Assembly (NCBI RefSeq): GCF_029168315.1
Contig: NZ_JARGYD010000002.1
Coordinates: 558,001-622,000 of the forward strand
Origin: Psychromarinibacter halotolerans
GTDB taxonomy: Bacteria; Pseudomonadota; Alphaproteobacteria; Rhodobacterales; Rhodobacteraceae
Reading direction: 5' to 3'
DNA length: 64,000 bases
The translations under genes were made by a program, and so were the position numbers. This document shows, piece by piece, positions 16,562-24,992 of the stretch; within the stretch, counting starts at the first letter, position 1; the number at the start of each line of letters is the position of its first letter. The notes under the pieces were generated by a model that did no database searches, was not told the origin of the DNA, and saw only the letters and a list, made by a program, of their open reading frames with translations.

Positions 16562-17512
16562 TCAGCCCTGCAGCATTTCCCACATCTCGGCGTCGCGCTC
16601 GGCGGTCCAGATGCGGGGCGTGTCGATGTCGCGGGCCTCGTCATAGGCGCGGGCGACGTTGAAGGGCAGGCAATGTTCGTAGATCGCGTAGTCCTTGAAC
16701 TTCGGATCGCACTCGGCGCGCACGGCGTCCCATGCCTCTTTCAGCGACCCGCCACGCAGCGCGACCTTGGCTACCGGGGCGTAGGTCGACTTGACGAAAT
16801 CGGTGGTGGAATCGAGCGCGGCGTTGACCATGTCCGGGCCGATCAGCGCATCGCCCCGGCCCGGTGCGATCGCGTCCAGTTCCCATGCGCGGATGTTCTC
16901 GATGGTGTCGGGCCAGTCGTGGAAATGGCCGTCGCCGCAATAGCAGGCGGATTTGTATTCCACGATATCGCCGGTGAACATGACGTTCTGGTCCGGCACG
17001 TAGACCACCGCGTCACCCGCGGTATGGGCGCGGCCCAACTGCATGATGTCGACGCGGCGGTTGCCGAGGTACACGCTCATGCGCCCGTTGAAGGTGGTGG
17101 TGGGCCACGTCAGGCCGGGGATCTCTTCGTGGCCTTGGAACAGGCGGGGGAAGCGCGCGAACTCGCTGTCCCAGTCTTCCTGCCCGCGTTCGACGACCAT
17201 CGACCGGGCCTTTTCCGACATGATGACCTGCGGCGCATTGAAGGCCGAGGCCCCCAGCACGCGGACGGCATGGTAGTGCGTCATCACCAGATGGGTAATC
17301 GGCTTGTCGGTCACCGAGCGCACGCACTCGATCACCTTGTTGGCAAGGCGCGGGGTGGCCTGCGCCTCGACGATCATCACCGAGTCGTCGCCGATGATGA
17401 CGCCCGAGTTCGGGTCGCCCTCGGCGGTGAAGGCATACAGCCCGTCGCCGATCTCGGTGAAGCTGACGGTTTTCTCCGCCATGTCGCCCTGTGATGCAAA
17501 GGCCTTTGCCAT
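16562..17512 (-). CDS. Metallo-beta-lactamase-fold hydrolase with altered metal motif
   Basis: The 316-residue MBL-fold protein keeps H79 and H81 of the HxHxDH motif but reads HYHAVR, so the Asp and second-site His are replaced by V83 and R84. Later ligands H163 (GRAHTAGD) and D182 (FTGDIVE) are present. The pattern suggests a single metal site or altered chemistry. I recall this HYHAVRVLGA version in other proteobacterial MBL proteins, so it is probably a subfamily trait. The ATG at 17512 has AAAGGA six bases upstream. It is first in the hydroxylase operon, suggesting an ester, lactone or thioester substrate in this pathway. Confidence 0.87.
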   Translation of the reverse strand: MAKAFASQGDMAEKTVSFTEIGDGLYAFTAEGDPNSGVIIGDDSVMIVEAQATPRLANKVIECVRSVTDKPITHLVMTHYHAVRVLGASAFNAPQVIMSEKARSMVVERGQEDWDSEFARFPRLFQGHEEIPGLTWPTTTFNGRMSVYLGNRRVDIMQLGRAHTAGDAVVYVPDQNVMFTGDIVEYKSACYCGDGHFHDWPDTIENIRAWELDAIAPGRGDALIGPDMVNAALDSTTDFVKSTYAPVAKVALRGGSLKEAWDAVRAECDPKFKDYAIYEHCLPFNVARAYDEARDIDTPRIWTAERDAEMWEMLQG

Positions 17513-17567
17513 GCGTTGTCCTTTCGTATTCATGGACGCCGAAGCGTCCTTAACTTGAGTGGGTTCT

Positions 17568-18128
17568 ATGACGTACAGCCGCACGCCTTACCTGTTGGCA
17601 CTTGGCCTTGCCGTGGCCGCGGGCCTTGTGATGATCCTGATGGGCCGGAACCTGATCTGCCCTTGTGGCGACGTGCTGATCTGGGGCGGCAACACCCCGA
17701 CCGAGCAAAGCAGCCAGCACCTGACCGACTGGTACACCCCCAGCCACCTGTTGCACGGGCTGCTGTTCTACGCGGCGCTGTGGCTGGTGGCGCGGTGGAT
17801 GCCGGTAGGCTGGCGGTTCCTGATCGCGATGGCCGTCGAGTGCGCGTGGGAGGTGGTCGAGAACACCGAGTGGGTGATTTCGCGCTATCGCGACTACACG
17901 GTGTCCTTCGATTACAACGGCGACGCGGTGATCAACGCGATGGTCGACATCGCGGCGATGGCGCTGGGCTTCTGGTTGGCGCGCCGTGTGCCGGTCTGGG
18001 CCAGCGTGGCCGTGGTGATCGGGTTCGAGGCGCTGACCATGACGCTGATCCGCGACGGTCTTGCGCTGAACGTGCTGATGCTGGTCTGGCCGCTGGACAG
18101 CGTGCTGCAATGGCAGCAGGGCGGATGA
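17568..18128 (+). CDS. DUF2585 (UPF0314) family membrane protein
   Basis: The 186-residue inner-membrane protein has about four hydrophobic segments and conserved features of DUF2585: LWGG-type WGGN motif (VLIWGGNTPTEQSSQHLTDW), YTPSHLLHGLLFY, and MAVECAWEVVENTEWVISRYR. Function is unknown in the family. It is divergent from the MBL gene with 55 bp between starts. The start is uncertain: a GTG nine bases upstream is in frame. It interrupts two catabolic operons on the other strand without an obvious link to them. Confidence 0.85.
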   Translation: MTYSRTPYLLALGLAVAAGLVMILMGRNLICPCGDVLIWGGNTPTEQSSQHLTDWYTPSHLLHGLLFYAALWLVARWMPVGWRFLIAMAVECAWEVVENTEWVISRYRDYTVSFDYNGDAVINAMVDIAAMALGFWLARRVPVWASVAVVIGFEALTMTLIRDGLALNVLMLVWPLDSVLQWQQGG

Positions 18129-18135
18129 CACCCGG

Positions 18136-18198
18136 TGCGCCCCGGGTCTGACCCGAGGACGCGCCGCGGTGGGCGAAGGGCCCCGGCTTGGCGCCGGG
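18136..18198. terminator. Two GC-rich hairpins between convergent genes
   Basis: CGGGT-CTG-ACCCG (18143-18155, extended by imperfect flanking pairs) and CCCGGC-TTGGC-GCCGGG (18182-18198) lie between DUF2585 and fahA. Neither is followed by a T-run, so they may be transcription barriers or mRNA 3'-end structures rather than classic terminators. Confidence 0.5.
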
Positions 18199-18223
18199 AC
18201 GGGGTGTATCGCCGCCCGCTGCA

Positions 18224-19492
18224 TCAGCCCCTCTTGTAGGGGTCGTCCAGCGCCGGGATGACCGTGCCAGCGCAATCGCCGAAGCCTACGCGATAGCCGT
18301 CGCCCTGTGCCGCGCCCGACAAGGTCAGGGTGTCGCCGTCCTCGATGAAGCTGCGGGTGCTGCCGTCCGCCAGCGTCAGCGGTTCCTTTCCGCCCCAGCT
18401 CATTTCCAGCAGCGACCCGCGTTCGTCCTTCGACGGACCCGAGATCGTGCCGGACCCCAGCAGGTCACCCACGTTCATCGGCGATCCCGCCGTGGTGTGG
18501 TGCGCCAGTTGCTGAGCGGCGGAATAGTACATCTCGCGGTAGTTGGTGCGCGCCAGAACCTCGGGCTTCTCGGCGTTTTCCGGCAGGATAGAGACCGAAA
18601 GCGGGATGTCGTACAGCATCGGACCCGGCTCTTCGAGGTACGGCAGCAGCACGCGCTCGCGGTGCGGCGTAGAGCAGCGGAAGGGTTCCAGCGCGGCCTT
18701 TGTGACGATCCAGGGCGACAGGGACGTGGCCGTCGCCTTGGCCTGAAACGGGCCCAGCGGCTGGTATTCCCATGCCTGAATGTCGCGCGCCGACCAGTCG
18801 TTCAGCAGCACGTAGCCGAAGATCATGTCGTCGGCTTCCTGCACCGTCACCGGCCCGTCCGAGGGCATCCCGACGATGGCGCCCATTTCCAGCTCGATAT
18901 CGAACCGCTTGCAGGGGGCGAAGACCGGCAGGTCCATGTCCGGGCCCTTTAGCTGGCCCCACGGGCGGCGAACGTCGGTGCCGCTGACCACCACGGACGA
19001 CGCGCGCCCGTTGTAGCCGATGGGGATCGACAGCCAGTTCGGCGGCAGCGCGTTCTCGGCGCCGCGGAACATGGTGCCGACGTTGGTGGCGTGATGCTTG
19101 CCGGCATAAAAGTCGGTGTACTCGGCGACCTTGAACGGCAGATGCAGCGTCGCCTCGGACATCGGGACGGAATAGGTGGTCAGCTGGTCCTGCACCTCTT
19201 CGGAGGCACCCTCGGCCAGCAGGTCTTGCAGCTTGGCGCGGTAGGCGGCCCAGACCTTCGGCCCCAGCGCCATGAAGTCGTTCCAGTACGGCGCGTCCAG
19301 CACGTCGGCGTCGGGATCGGCGCGCAGGATGCCGGCGGCTTCCAGACCCGTGGCGTCAATGATCCGGTCGCCGATCGCCACGCCACAGCGCAGGTCGGCA
19401 TCCCCGACAGAGAAGACGCCATACGGCAGGTTGTTCAGCGGAAAGTCGGTTTCGGCGCTGTTGGCCGAAGCGACCCATGATGTCTTGAGCAT
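18224..19492 (-). CDS. fahA: Fumarylacetoacetase
   Basis: The 422-residue enzyme hydrolyses fumarylacetoacetate to fumarate and acetoacetate, the last step of homogentisate breakdown. Signature regions are DFYAGKHHATNVGTMFRG (catalytic His region), FDIELEMGAIVG (acidic metal ligands), LLNDWSARDIQAWEYQPLGPF, and GTISGPSKDERGSLLEMSW. Length is normal for the two-domain FAH enzyme. It lies downstream of hmgA and a 35-residue gene in one operon. The acetoacetate could be taken up by the thiolase encoded beyond the regulator. Confidence 0.96.
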   Translation of the reverse strand: MLKTSWVASANSAETDFPLNNLPYGVFSVGDADLRCGVAIGDRIIDATGLEAAGILRADPDADVLDAPYWNDFMALGPKVWAAYRAKLQDLLAEGASEEVQDQLTTYSVPMSEATLHLPFKVAEYTDFYAGKHHATNVGTMFRGAENALPPNWLSIPIGYNGRASSVVVSGTDVRRPWGQLKGPDMDLPVFAPCKRFDIELEMGAIVGMPSDGPVTVQEADDMIFGYVLLNDWSARDIQAWEYQPLGPFQAKATATSLSPWIVTKAALEPFRCSTPHRERVLLPYLEEPGPMLYDIPLSVSILPENAEKPEVLARTNYREMYYSAAQQLAHHTTAGSPMNVGDLLGSGTISGPSKDERGSLLEMSWGGKEPLTLADGSTRSFIEDGDTLTLSGAAQGDGYRVGFGDCAGTVIPALDDPYKRG

Positions 19493-19500
19493 TCAGGTCC

Positions 19501-19608
19501 TCAGTCTTCGTCGTCCAGTTCGTCCCAAGGGTCCGCCGCCTGCCGTGCGCCAAGACTGACGAAGGCGGCGATGGCGATCAGGACCCCAAGGACGATCAGG
19601 TAGGTCAT
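19501..19608 (-). CDS. 35-residue membrane protein between hmgA and fahA
   Basis: A very short gene fills the gap between hmgA and fahA: MTYLIVLGVLIAIAAFVSLG is one membrane helix, and the tail ARQAADPWDELDDED is acidic. It starts 18 bases after the hmgA stop and ends 8 bases before the fahA start, so all three are one transcript. The one-helix-plus-acidic-tail form is typical of real small membrane proteins, but the ribosome site (AGAGACTGAA) is weak. No family recognised. Confidence 0.6.
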   Translation of the reverse strand: MTYLIVLGVLIAIAAFVSLGARQAADPWDELDDED

Positions 19609-19626
19609 TTCAGTCTCTGAACAGGC

Positions 19627-20988
19627 CTATTTCCTGCCCGGCGTTCCGTCGAACTTCTTCTCAAGCGAGGTCCAGCAGTCGATGTAATCGTCCTGCAGCG
19701 GCGCCTCTTTCCCCGCGAAAGCGGTCAGGTGCTGCGGGAAGCGGGTCTCGAACATGAAGGACATCGTGTTGTCCAGCTTCTCGGCCTGCAGGTCCGCGTT
19801 CGACGCGCCTTCAAAGGCGTTCCGGTCGGGGCCGTGCGGCAGCATCATGTTGTGCAGGCTCATGCCGCCGGGGACGAAGCCCTGCGGCTTGGCATCGTAC
19901 TGGCCATAGATGTTGCCCATCAGCTCGGACATGATGTTCTTGTGGTACCACGGCGGGCGGAAGGTATCTTCCGCCACCATCCAGCGTTCGCGGAACAGGA
20001 CGAAGTCGATGTTCGCCGTGCCCTCGACGCCCGACGGCGCGGTCAGCACGGTAAAGATCGACGGGTCGGGATGATCGAACAGCACCGCGCCGACCGGGCA
20101 ATAGGTGCGCAGGTCGTATTTCACCGGGGCGTAGTTGCCGTGCCATGCGACCACGTCCAGCGGCGAATGACCGATCTTCGTGACGTGGAACTGGCCGCAC
20201 CATTTCACCGTCACGGTCGACGGTTCCTCGCGGTCTTCATAGGCGGCGACCGGCGTCTTGAAGTCGCGGCGGTTCGCCATGCAGTTCGCGCCGATCGGAC
20301 CGCGGCCGGGCAGGTCGAACTTCTGGCCGTAGTTCTCGCACACGAAACCCCGCGCTGGGCCGTCCAGCAGCTCGACCCGGTACAGCAGGCCGCGCGGGAT
20401 GATGGCGATTTCCTTGGGTTCAAGGTCGATGACTCCAAGTTCGGTGTAGAACCGAAGCTTGCCGTCCTGCGGCACGATCAGCAGTTCGCTGTCGGCGGAA
20501 TAGAAATAGTCGTCGACCATCGACTCGGTCACCAGATAGATGTGCGACGCCATGCCGACCTGTGTGTTCACATCGCCGGCGGTGGTCATCGTCCGCATCC
20601 CGGTGATCCACGTCAGCGGTTCGTCGGTCGTCGGTACCGGGTCCCAGCGGTACTGGCCCAGCGAGGTGACGTCCTCGACCACATGCGGCGCGGACTTCCA
20701 GTACGGCACGTCGATCCGTTCGTAGCGGTGCGAATGCTTCACCGACGGGCGGATGCGATAGCACCATGTACGCTCGTTCTGGTGGCTGGGCGCGGTAAAG
20801 GCCGTGCCGGACAATTGTTCCCCGTAGAGACCGTATTCGCACTTCTGCGGGCTGTTCATGCCCTGCGGCAAGGCGCCGGGCAGCGCCTCTGTTTCGAAGT
20901 CGTTGCCAAAGCCGGGCATATAGCCCTCGTGCGTGCCGACGGTGGTGGCGGCGCGCTGCATCTCGCGGGGGGTCGCTTGCTTGTTCAT
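19627..20988 (-). CDS. hmgA: Homogentisate 1,2-dioxygenase
   Basis: The 453-residue Fe(II) dioxygenase cleaves homogentisate to maleylacetoacetate. Iron-ligand segments are visible: PPWYHKNIMSELMGNIYG supplies His and Glu, and GGMSLHNMMLPHGPD supplies His. YMPGFGNDFETEALPGALP at the N terminus is diagnostic. GGAGGAG five bases before the ATG at 20988 fixes the start; the frame is open 18 bases further. A perfect palindrome lies 62 bp upstream, between hmgA and the divergent MarR gene, so repression released by a pathway intermediate is likely. Confidence 0.97.
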   Translation of the reverse strand: MNKQATPREMQRAATTVGTHEGYMPGFGNDFETEALPGALPQGMNSPQKCEYGLYGEQLSGTAFTAPSHQNERTWCYRIRPSVKHSHRYERIDVPYWKSAPHVVEDVTSLGQYRWDPVPTTDEPLTWITGMRTMTTAGDVNTQVGMASHIYLVTESMVDDYFYSADSELLIVPQDGKLRFYTELGVIDLEPKEIAIIPRGLLYRVELLDGPARGFVCENYGQKFDLPGRGPIGANCMANRRDFKTPVAAYEDREEPSTVTVKWCGQFHVTKIGHSPLDVVAWHGNYAPVKYDLRTYCPVGAVLFDHPDPSIFTVLTAPSGVEGTANIDFVLFRERWMVAEDTFRPPWYHKNIMSELMGNIYGQYDAKPQGFVPGGMSLHNMMLPHGPDRNAFEGASNADLQAEKLDNTMSFMFETRFPQHLTAFAGKEAPLQDDYIDCWTSLEKKFDGTPGRK

Positions 20989-21049
20989 GTGCTCCTCCGA
21001 CAGCATGGCGGGCGGTGACCGGCACCACCCGAAGCTTGCCCGAAGATCT

Positions 21050-21069
21050 ATCGTTGCAATTGCAACGAT
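21050..21069. promoter_or_regulatory. Perfect 20-bp palindrome, likely MarR operator
   Basis: ATCGTTGCAATTGCAACGAT is an uninterrupted dyad between divergent hmgA and marR, 62 bp from each start. Size, symmetry and position match MarR-family operators. It could control both promoters. Confidence 0.82.
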
Positions 21070-21131
21070 GTCAAGACAAGATGCGGTGACGCCCGCGCCC
21101 GGACCGGGGCGGCGGACAGAGGACGTTGAAA

Positions 21132-21575
21132 ATGAACGATTTCGACCTTGGAGAATTCCTGCCGTACCAGTTGGCCGTTCTGTCCGAGCGGGTCAGCCGC
21201 GACTTTGCGCAGCATTACCGCAGCCGGTTCGGAATCAGCCGGGCCGAATGGCGGGTGATCGCGCATCTGAGCCAAGCCAACGAGGTGTCGGTACGGGACA
21301 TCCACCTGCGGGCCGAGCTTGAGAAATCCAAGGTCAGCCGAGCGGCCGCGCGGTTGGAGGCGGCGGGATACGTGACCAAGACCGCCAACGCGCAGGACCG
21401 GCGGCTGGTGTCGCTGGCGCTGACCGACAAGGGACGCGCGCTGATGGCCGAGATGACCCCGATCGCGGACGCCTTCCAGCAGCGGGCGATGGCGCAGCTT
21501 GGCGATGACGCAGCGGCTTTTCTTGCCGGAATGCGTGCCTTGTTGCACGATCCGGGTGAAACGCCGGACGACTGA
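21132..21575 (+). CDS. MarR-family regulator of the homogentisate locus
   Basis: The 147-residue winged-helix regulator shows SVRDIHLRAELEKSKVSRAAARLEAAGYV as helix-turn-helix and AQDRRLVSLALTDKGRA as wing. AGAGGA at 21118-21123 gives good spacing to the ATG at 21132; the in-frame TTG at 21126 is too close to that site. It is divergent from hmgA across a perfect palindrome, so it probably represses hmgA-fahA and itself. The effector is unknown; a pathway aromatic acid is likely. The thiolase gene follows after 40 bp. Confidence 0.9.
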   Translation: MNDFDLGEFLPYQLAVLSERVSRDFAQHYRSRFGISRAEWRVIAHLSQANEVSVRDIHLRAELEKSKVSRAAARLEAAGYVTKTANAQDRRLVSLALTDKGRALMAEMTPIADAFQQRAMAQLGDDAAAFLAGMRALLHDPGETPDD

Positions 21576-21615
21576 CAGGCCCAGACGACTTAGCCAAGGG
21601 CCGGGGGAGGACACT

Positions 21616-22791
21616 ATGGACGACATCGTTATTCTGGGCGGCGCACGGACCGCTATCGGCACCTTCGGCGGATCGCTGGCCGGGACGCCGCCGATCCAGC
21701 TGGGCGCGACCGTCGCGCGCGAGGCGATGACCCGCGCCGGGGTCGAGCCGGGGCAGATCGGCCACGTCGCCTATGGCCACGTGATCAACACCGAACCGCG
21801 CGACATGTACCTGTCCCGCGCCGCCGCGATCGAGGCGGGCATTCCTGACACCACCCCCGCGATGAACGTGAACCGGCTGTGCGGATCTGGCGCGCAGGCC
21901 ATCGTGTCGGTGGTGCAGGCGCTGGCGCTGGGCGACGCCGATTTCGGGCTGGCGGGCGGCGCCGAAAGCATGAGCCGGTCGCCCTATATCGTGCCGCAGG
22001 TGCGCTGGGGTCAGAAGATGGGCGACTTTGGCGCGCAGGACATGATGCTGGGCGCGCTGAACTGTCCGTTCGGCACCGGCCACATGGGCGTCACCGCCGA
22101 AAATGTCGCGGCCGAGCACGGGATCACCCGCGAACAACAGGACGCCTTCGCGCTGCAAAGCCAAGAGCGGGCGGCCAAAGCGATCTCGGAAGGCCTGTTT
22201 AGGGACCAGATCGTTCCGATCGAGGTGAAGGTAAAGCGCGACATGGTGCCGTTCGACACCGACGAGCATCCGAAGGCCACCAGCGCCGAGAAGCTGGCCG
22301 GGCTGCGGGCCGCGTTCCAGAAGGACGGCACCGTGACGGCGGGCAATGCGTCGGGCATCAACGACGGTGCGGCGGCGCTGGTCTTGGCGCGGGCCGACGC
22401 CGCGCAGGCGGTGGGGCTGACGGCGCGGGCACGGATCACTGGCTATGCCCACGCGGGCGTCCGGCCCGAGGTGATGGGCATCGGTCCGGTCCCCGCCGTG
22501 CGTGCGCTGTTAGAGAAGACGGGCCTGTCGGCGTCGGATTTCGACGTGATCGAATCGAACGAGGCGTTCGCGGCGCAGGCTTTGGCGGTGTCGAAGGAAC
22601 TGGGGTTCGACCCGGCGAAGGTCAATCCGAACGGCGGTGCCATCGCGCTGGGCCACCCGGTCGGCGCGACCGGCGCGATCATTACGGTAAAGGCGCTGTA
22701 CGAGCTGGAGCGGATCGGCGGCAAGCGCGCGCTGGTCACCATGTGCATCGGCGGCGGTCAGGGCATCGCGCTGGCGCTGGAGCGGGTTTGA
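21616..22791 (+). CDS. Acetyl-CoA C-acyltransferase (thiolase)
   Basis: The 391-residue thiolase shows all three active-site regions: nucleophile Cys in NRLCGSGAQAI, His in GGAIALGHPVGATGA, and the second Cys in MCIGGGQG. It makes or cleaves beta-ketoacyl-CoA. Length and sequence fit the acetyl-CoA acetyltransferase type. Adjacent to the homogentisate locus, a role in using acetoacetate (after CoA activation elsewhere) is plausible. GGGGAGG precedes the ATG. It is co-directional with marR and probably shares its transcript. Confidence 0.93.
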   Translation: MDDIVILGGARTAIGTFGGSLAGTPPIQLGATVAREAMTRAGVEPGQIGHVAYGHVINTEPRDMYLSRAAAIEAGIPDTTPAMNVNRLCGSGAQAIVSVVQALALGDADFGLAGGAESMSRSPYIVPQVRWGQKMGDFGAQDMMLGALNCPFGTGHMGVTAENVAAEHGITREQQDAFALQSQERAAKAISEGLFRDQIVPIEVKVKRDMVPFDTDEHPKATSAEKLAGLRAAFQKDGTVTAGNASGINDGAAALVLARADAAQAVGLTARARITGYAHAGVRPEVMGIGPVPAVRALLEKTGLSASDFDVIESNEAFAAQALAVSKELGFDPAKVNPNGGAIALGHPVGATGAIITVKALYELERIGGKRALVTMCIGGGQGIALALERV

Positions 22792-22803
22792 CCCCGGGGG
22801 CGT

Positions 22804-22940
22804 CGCCCCGAATGATTCAAATGGGGGGGCTTTGCCCCAAATGATTCAAGATCGGGGGGCTTTGCCCCAAGTGATTCAGATCGGGGGGCTTTGCCCCCCG
22901 GGGGGCCCCCCAAGGTATTTTTAAAGAGAAGAAGCAGGCA
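22804..22940 (+). repeat. Tandem intergenic element with GGGGGGCTTTGCCCC units
   Basis: Three copies of a roughly 30-bp unit (A/GTGATTCA, a short spacer, then GGGGGGCTTTGCCCC) begin at about 22812, 22841 and 22871. They are followed by the palindrome GGGGGGCCCCCC and AAGGTATTTTTAAAGAGAAGAAG. Each unit can form a hairpin. The last hairpin plus T-run could end the thiolase transcript. The end sequence resembles a dispersed intergenic repeat I associate with Rhodobacteraceae. Confidence 0.8.
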
Positions 22941-22949
22941 GGCGCGAGA

Positions 22950-24992
22950 TCAGTCGAGTTGGACCGTGGTTCTGGCCGCGCGGCCCTTGGCGTCGATCAC
23001 CGAGAGGGTGACGAACCCGGGGCCCGAAAGCTCGATCACCGCGTTGCGGTCGTGGCTGCGGGTCAGCACCGGGCGGCCGTCGGCCAGCCATGTGAATGGC
23101 GGGGCCCCGTCGCGGACCTTGACCGTCAGCAGGTGGTCGGAGGTTTCGAGGATCGCGCCGTCCGGCGGAAAGGCGACGGTCGGTGCATCCGGATCGTCGG
23201 CAAAGGCGGCGTCGCGCGGGCGGAAGTGTTTCAGCGGATCGGGCAGACCCGCGTGCCCGACGATCAGGGTCGACGGCGGCGGTGCGGGAAGCCGGTCGAG
23301 CCGGGATTTCAGAAGCGCGAAGGTCTCGAACAGGATGGGGGCCGCGACCTCTCCGCCGAAGGCGCCGGGAACCGGGGTGCCGTCGGGACGGCCCATCCAG
23401 ACGCCCGCGACATGGGTGCCGTCGAAGCCCAGCGCCCACGCGTCGCGGTGGCCATAGCTGGTGCCGGTCTTGTAGGCGAGCCCGTTGCGGGCGGCGCCGG
23501 GGGGTGGCGGGATGTCGGACAGGATGTCGGCCACCATCCACGCGCTTTCGGGTGACAGGACCTTGCGCGGCCTGGCCGGCAGGTCGGCGTCCTGTCGGAC
23601 ATGAATCGGCACTGCGGCGCCGCCATGCGCGAGGCTGGCGTAAAGGCGGATCAGGCCGTCCAGGCTGACCCCGATGCCGCCCAGCGCGACGGCAAGGCCG
23701 GGGTTGGTGCCGGGAAATTCTGTGGCGGTTCCGGCGCGGCGCAGGTGGACCAGCAGGCGGGCGGGCCCAAGCGCGTCCAGCAGCTTGACCACCGGGATGT
23801 TCAGCGACAACGCCAGCGCGTCGCGAATGCGGATGGTGCCCCGGAAGGCGCCGTCGAAATTCTGCGGCGTGTACCCCGCGAAGGCGGTTGGCCGATCCTC
23901 GATCAGCGTTTCCGGGTGCGCCAGCCCGCGATCGAAGGCCAGCCCGTAGATCAGCGGCTTTAGCGTCGAGCCGGGCGAGCGCATCGCGCGGGTCATGTCG
24001 ACGAAACCCTCGCGGTCGTCGTCGGCATAGCCGGCGGACCCGACCGAGGCGAGGATTTCCCCGGTCGTATGGTCCGCGACCATGATGGCGATAGACTGGC
24101 GGCGGCCAGCCTCGTGCGCGGCGCGTTCGGCCAGCGTTTCCAGCCTTGCCTGCAGCGCGGCCTCCAGCGTCAGCCGGTGGATCTGGGCCGACGGATCTTC
24201 GGACCGCAGCCGATCGGTCAGGTGCGCGGCAAGGCGGGGAAAGTCGATGCGGCGGTCGGGCACCGGTTCGGTCATCGCGGCGCGGCGGGTGTCGTCGGTC
24301 AGGACGCCGTCGCCGACCATACGGGCCAGCACACGGTCGCGGGCGTCGTGGGCCGCGCCGTGATAGCGGTCGGGGCGGCGACGTTCGGGCGATTGCGGCA
24401 ACGCCACCATCAACGCGGCCTCGGCCGGGGTCAGACGACGGGGTTCCTTGCCGAAATAGGCGAAGGTGGCGGCGCGGACGCCTTCGAGGTTGCCGCCGAA
24501 GGGCGCGCGGTTGACGTACAGCGCAAGGATTTGCTGCTTGGTCAGGTGACGTTCCAGCGCCAGTGCAAGGCGCAGTTGGCGCAGCTTGCCGTGCCATTCG
24601 CCGGTGGGGCCGTTTTCCAGCAGCCGTGCGACCTGCATCGTCAGGGTGGACCCGCCCGAGATGATCCGCCCGTTGCGCAGGGCCTGCCCGACGGCGCGCA
24701 GCATCGCCACTGGATCGACGCCGTGGTGACGGTAGAACCGCTTGTCCTCGTAGGCGATCAGCATGTCGAGATAGCGGGGATCGACCCCGTCCAGCGACAC
24801 ATCCAGCCGCCAGCGCCCGTCGGCCACGGTATAGGCGCGCAGCAGCGTGCCGTTGCGGTCCAGCATCTCGACCGAGGTTTCCACGACCAGCGGCGGCAGC
24901 ACCGTGGTGTCGACCCAGCGGTCAAAGCCGTCCCGCCCCAGCGCCGCCGCGAACAGCGCGAGCGCAAGGACGAAGGGAGCGGCGCGTCTCAT
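22950..24992 (-). CDS. pbpC: Penicillin-binding protein 1C
   Basis: The 680-residue bifunctional peptidoglycan synthase has one N-terminal membrane segment. The GT51 glycosyltransferase domain carries IAYEDKRFYRHHGVDP and GGSTLTMQVARL; the transpeptidase domain carries the active Ser in SPGSTLKPLIY, SLNIP and KTGTSYGHRDAW. A C-terminal BiPBP_C domain follows after about residue 590. Its ATG overlaps the stop of the alpha-2-macroglobulin gene, the same pairing as yfhM-pbpC of enterobacteria, where the two are thought to work together in periplasmic repair and defence. Confidence 0.95.
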   Translation of the reverse strand: MRRAAPFVLALALFAAALGRDGFDRWVDTTVLPPLVVETSVEMLDRNGTLLRAYTVADGRWRLDVSLDGVDPRYLDMLIAYEDKRFYRHHGVDPVAMLRAVGQALRNGRIISGGSTLTMQVARLLENGPTGEWHGKLRQLRLALALERHLTKQQILALYVNRAPFGGNLEGVRAATFAYFGKEPRRLTPAEAALMVALPQSPERRRPDRYHGAAHDARDRVLARMVGDGVLTDDTRRAAMTEPVPDRRIDFPRLAAHLTDRLRSEDPSAQIHRLTLEAALQARLETLAERAAHEAGRRQSIAIMVADHTTGEILASVGSAGYADDDREGFVDMTRAMRSPGSTLKPLIYGLAFDRGLAHPETLIEDRPTAFAGYTPQNFDGAFRGTIRIRDALALSLNIPVVKLLDALGPARLLVHLRRAGTATEFPGTNPGLAVALGGIGVSLDGLIRLYASLAHGGAAVPIHVRQDADLPARPRKVLSPESAWMVADILSDIPPPPGAARNGLAYKTGTSYGHRDAWALGFDGTHVAGVWMGRPDGTPVPGAFGGEVAAPILFETFALLKSRLDRLPAPPPSTLIVGHAGLPDPLKHFRPRDAAFADDPDAPTVAFPPDGAILETSDHLLTVKVRDGAPPFTWLADGRPVLTRSHDRNAVIELSGPGFVTLSVIDAKGRAARTTVQLD

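Noticed and set aside
16124..17494. Long plus-strand frame opposite the DinB and MBL genes
   Set aside because: The minus-strand genes have clear catalytic motifs; this frame has none.
22804..22900. CRISPR array
   Set aside because: Only three units with almost no spacer and a hairpin-forming GC core; no cas genes. It is an intergenic tandem repeat.
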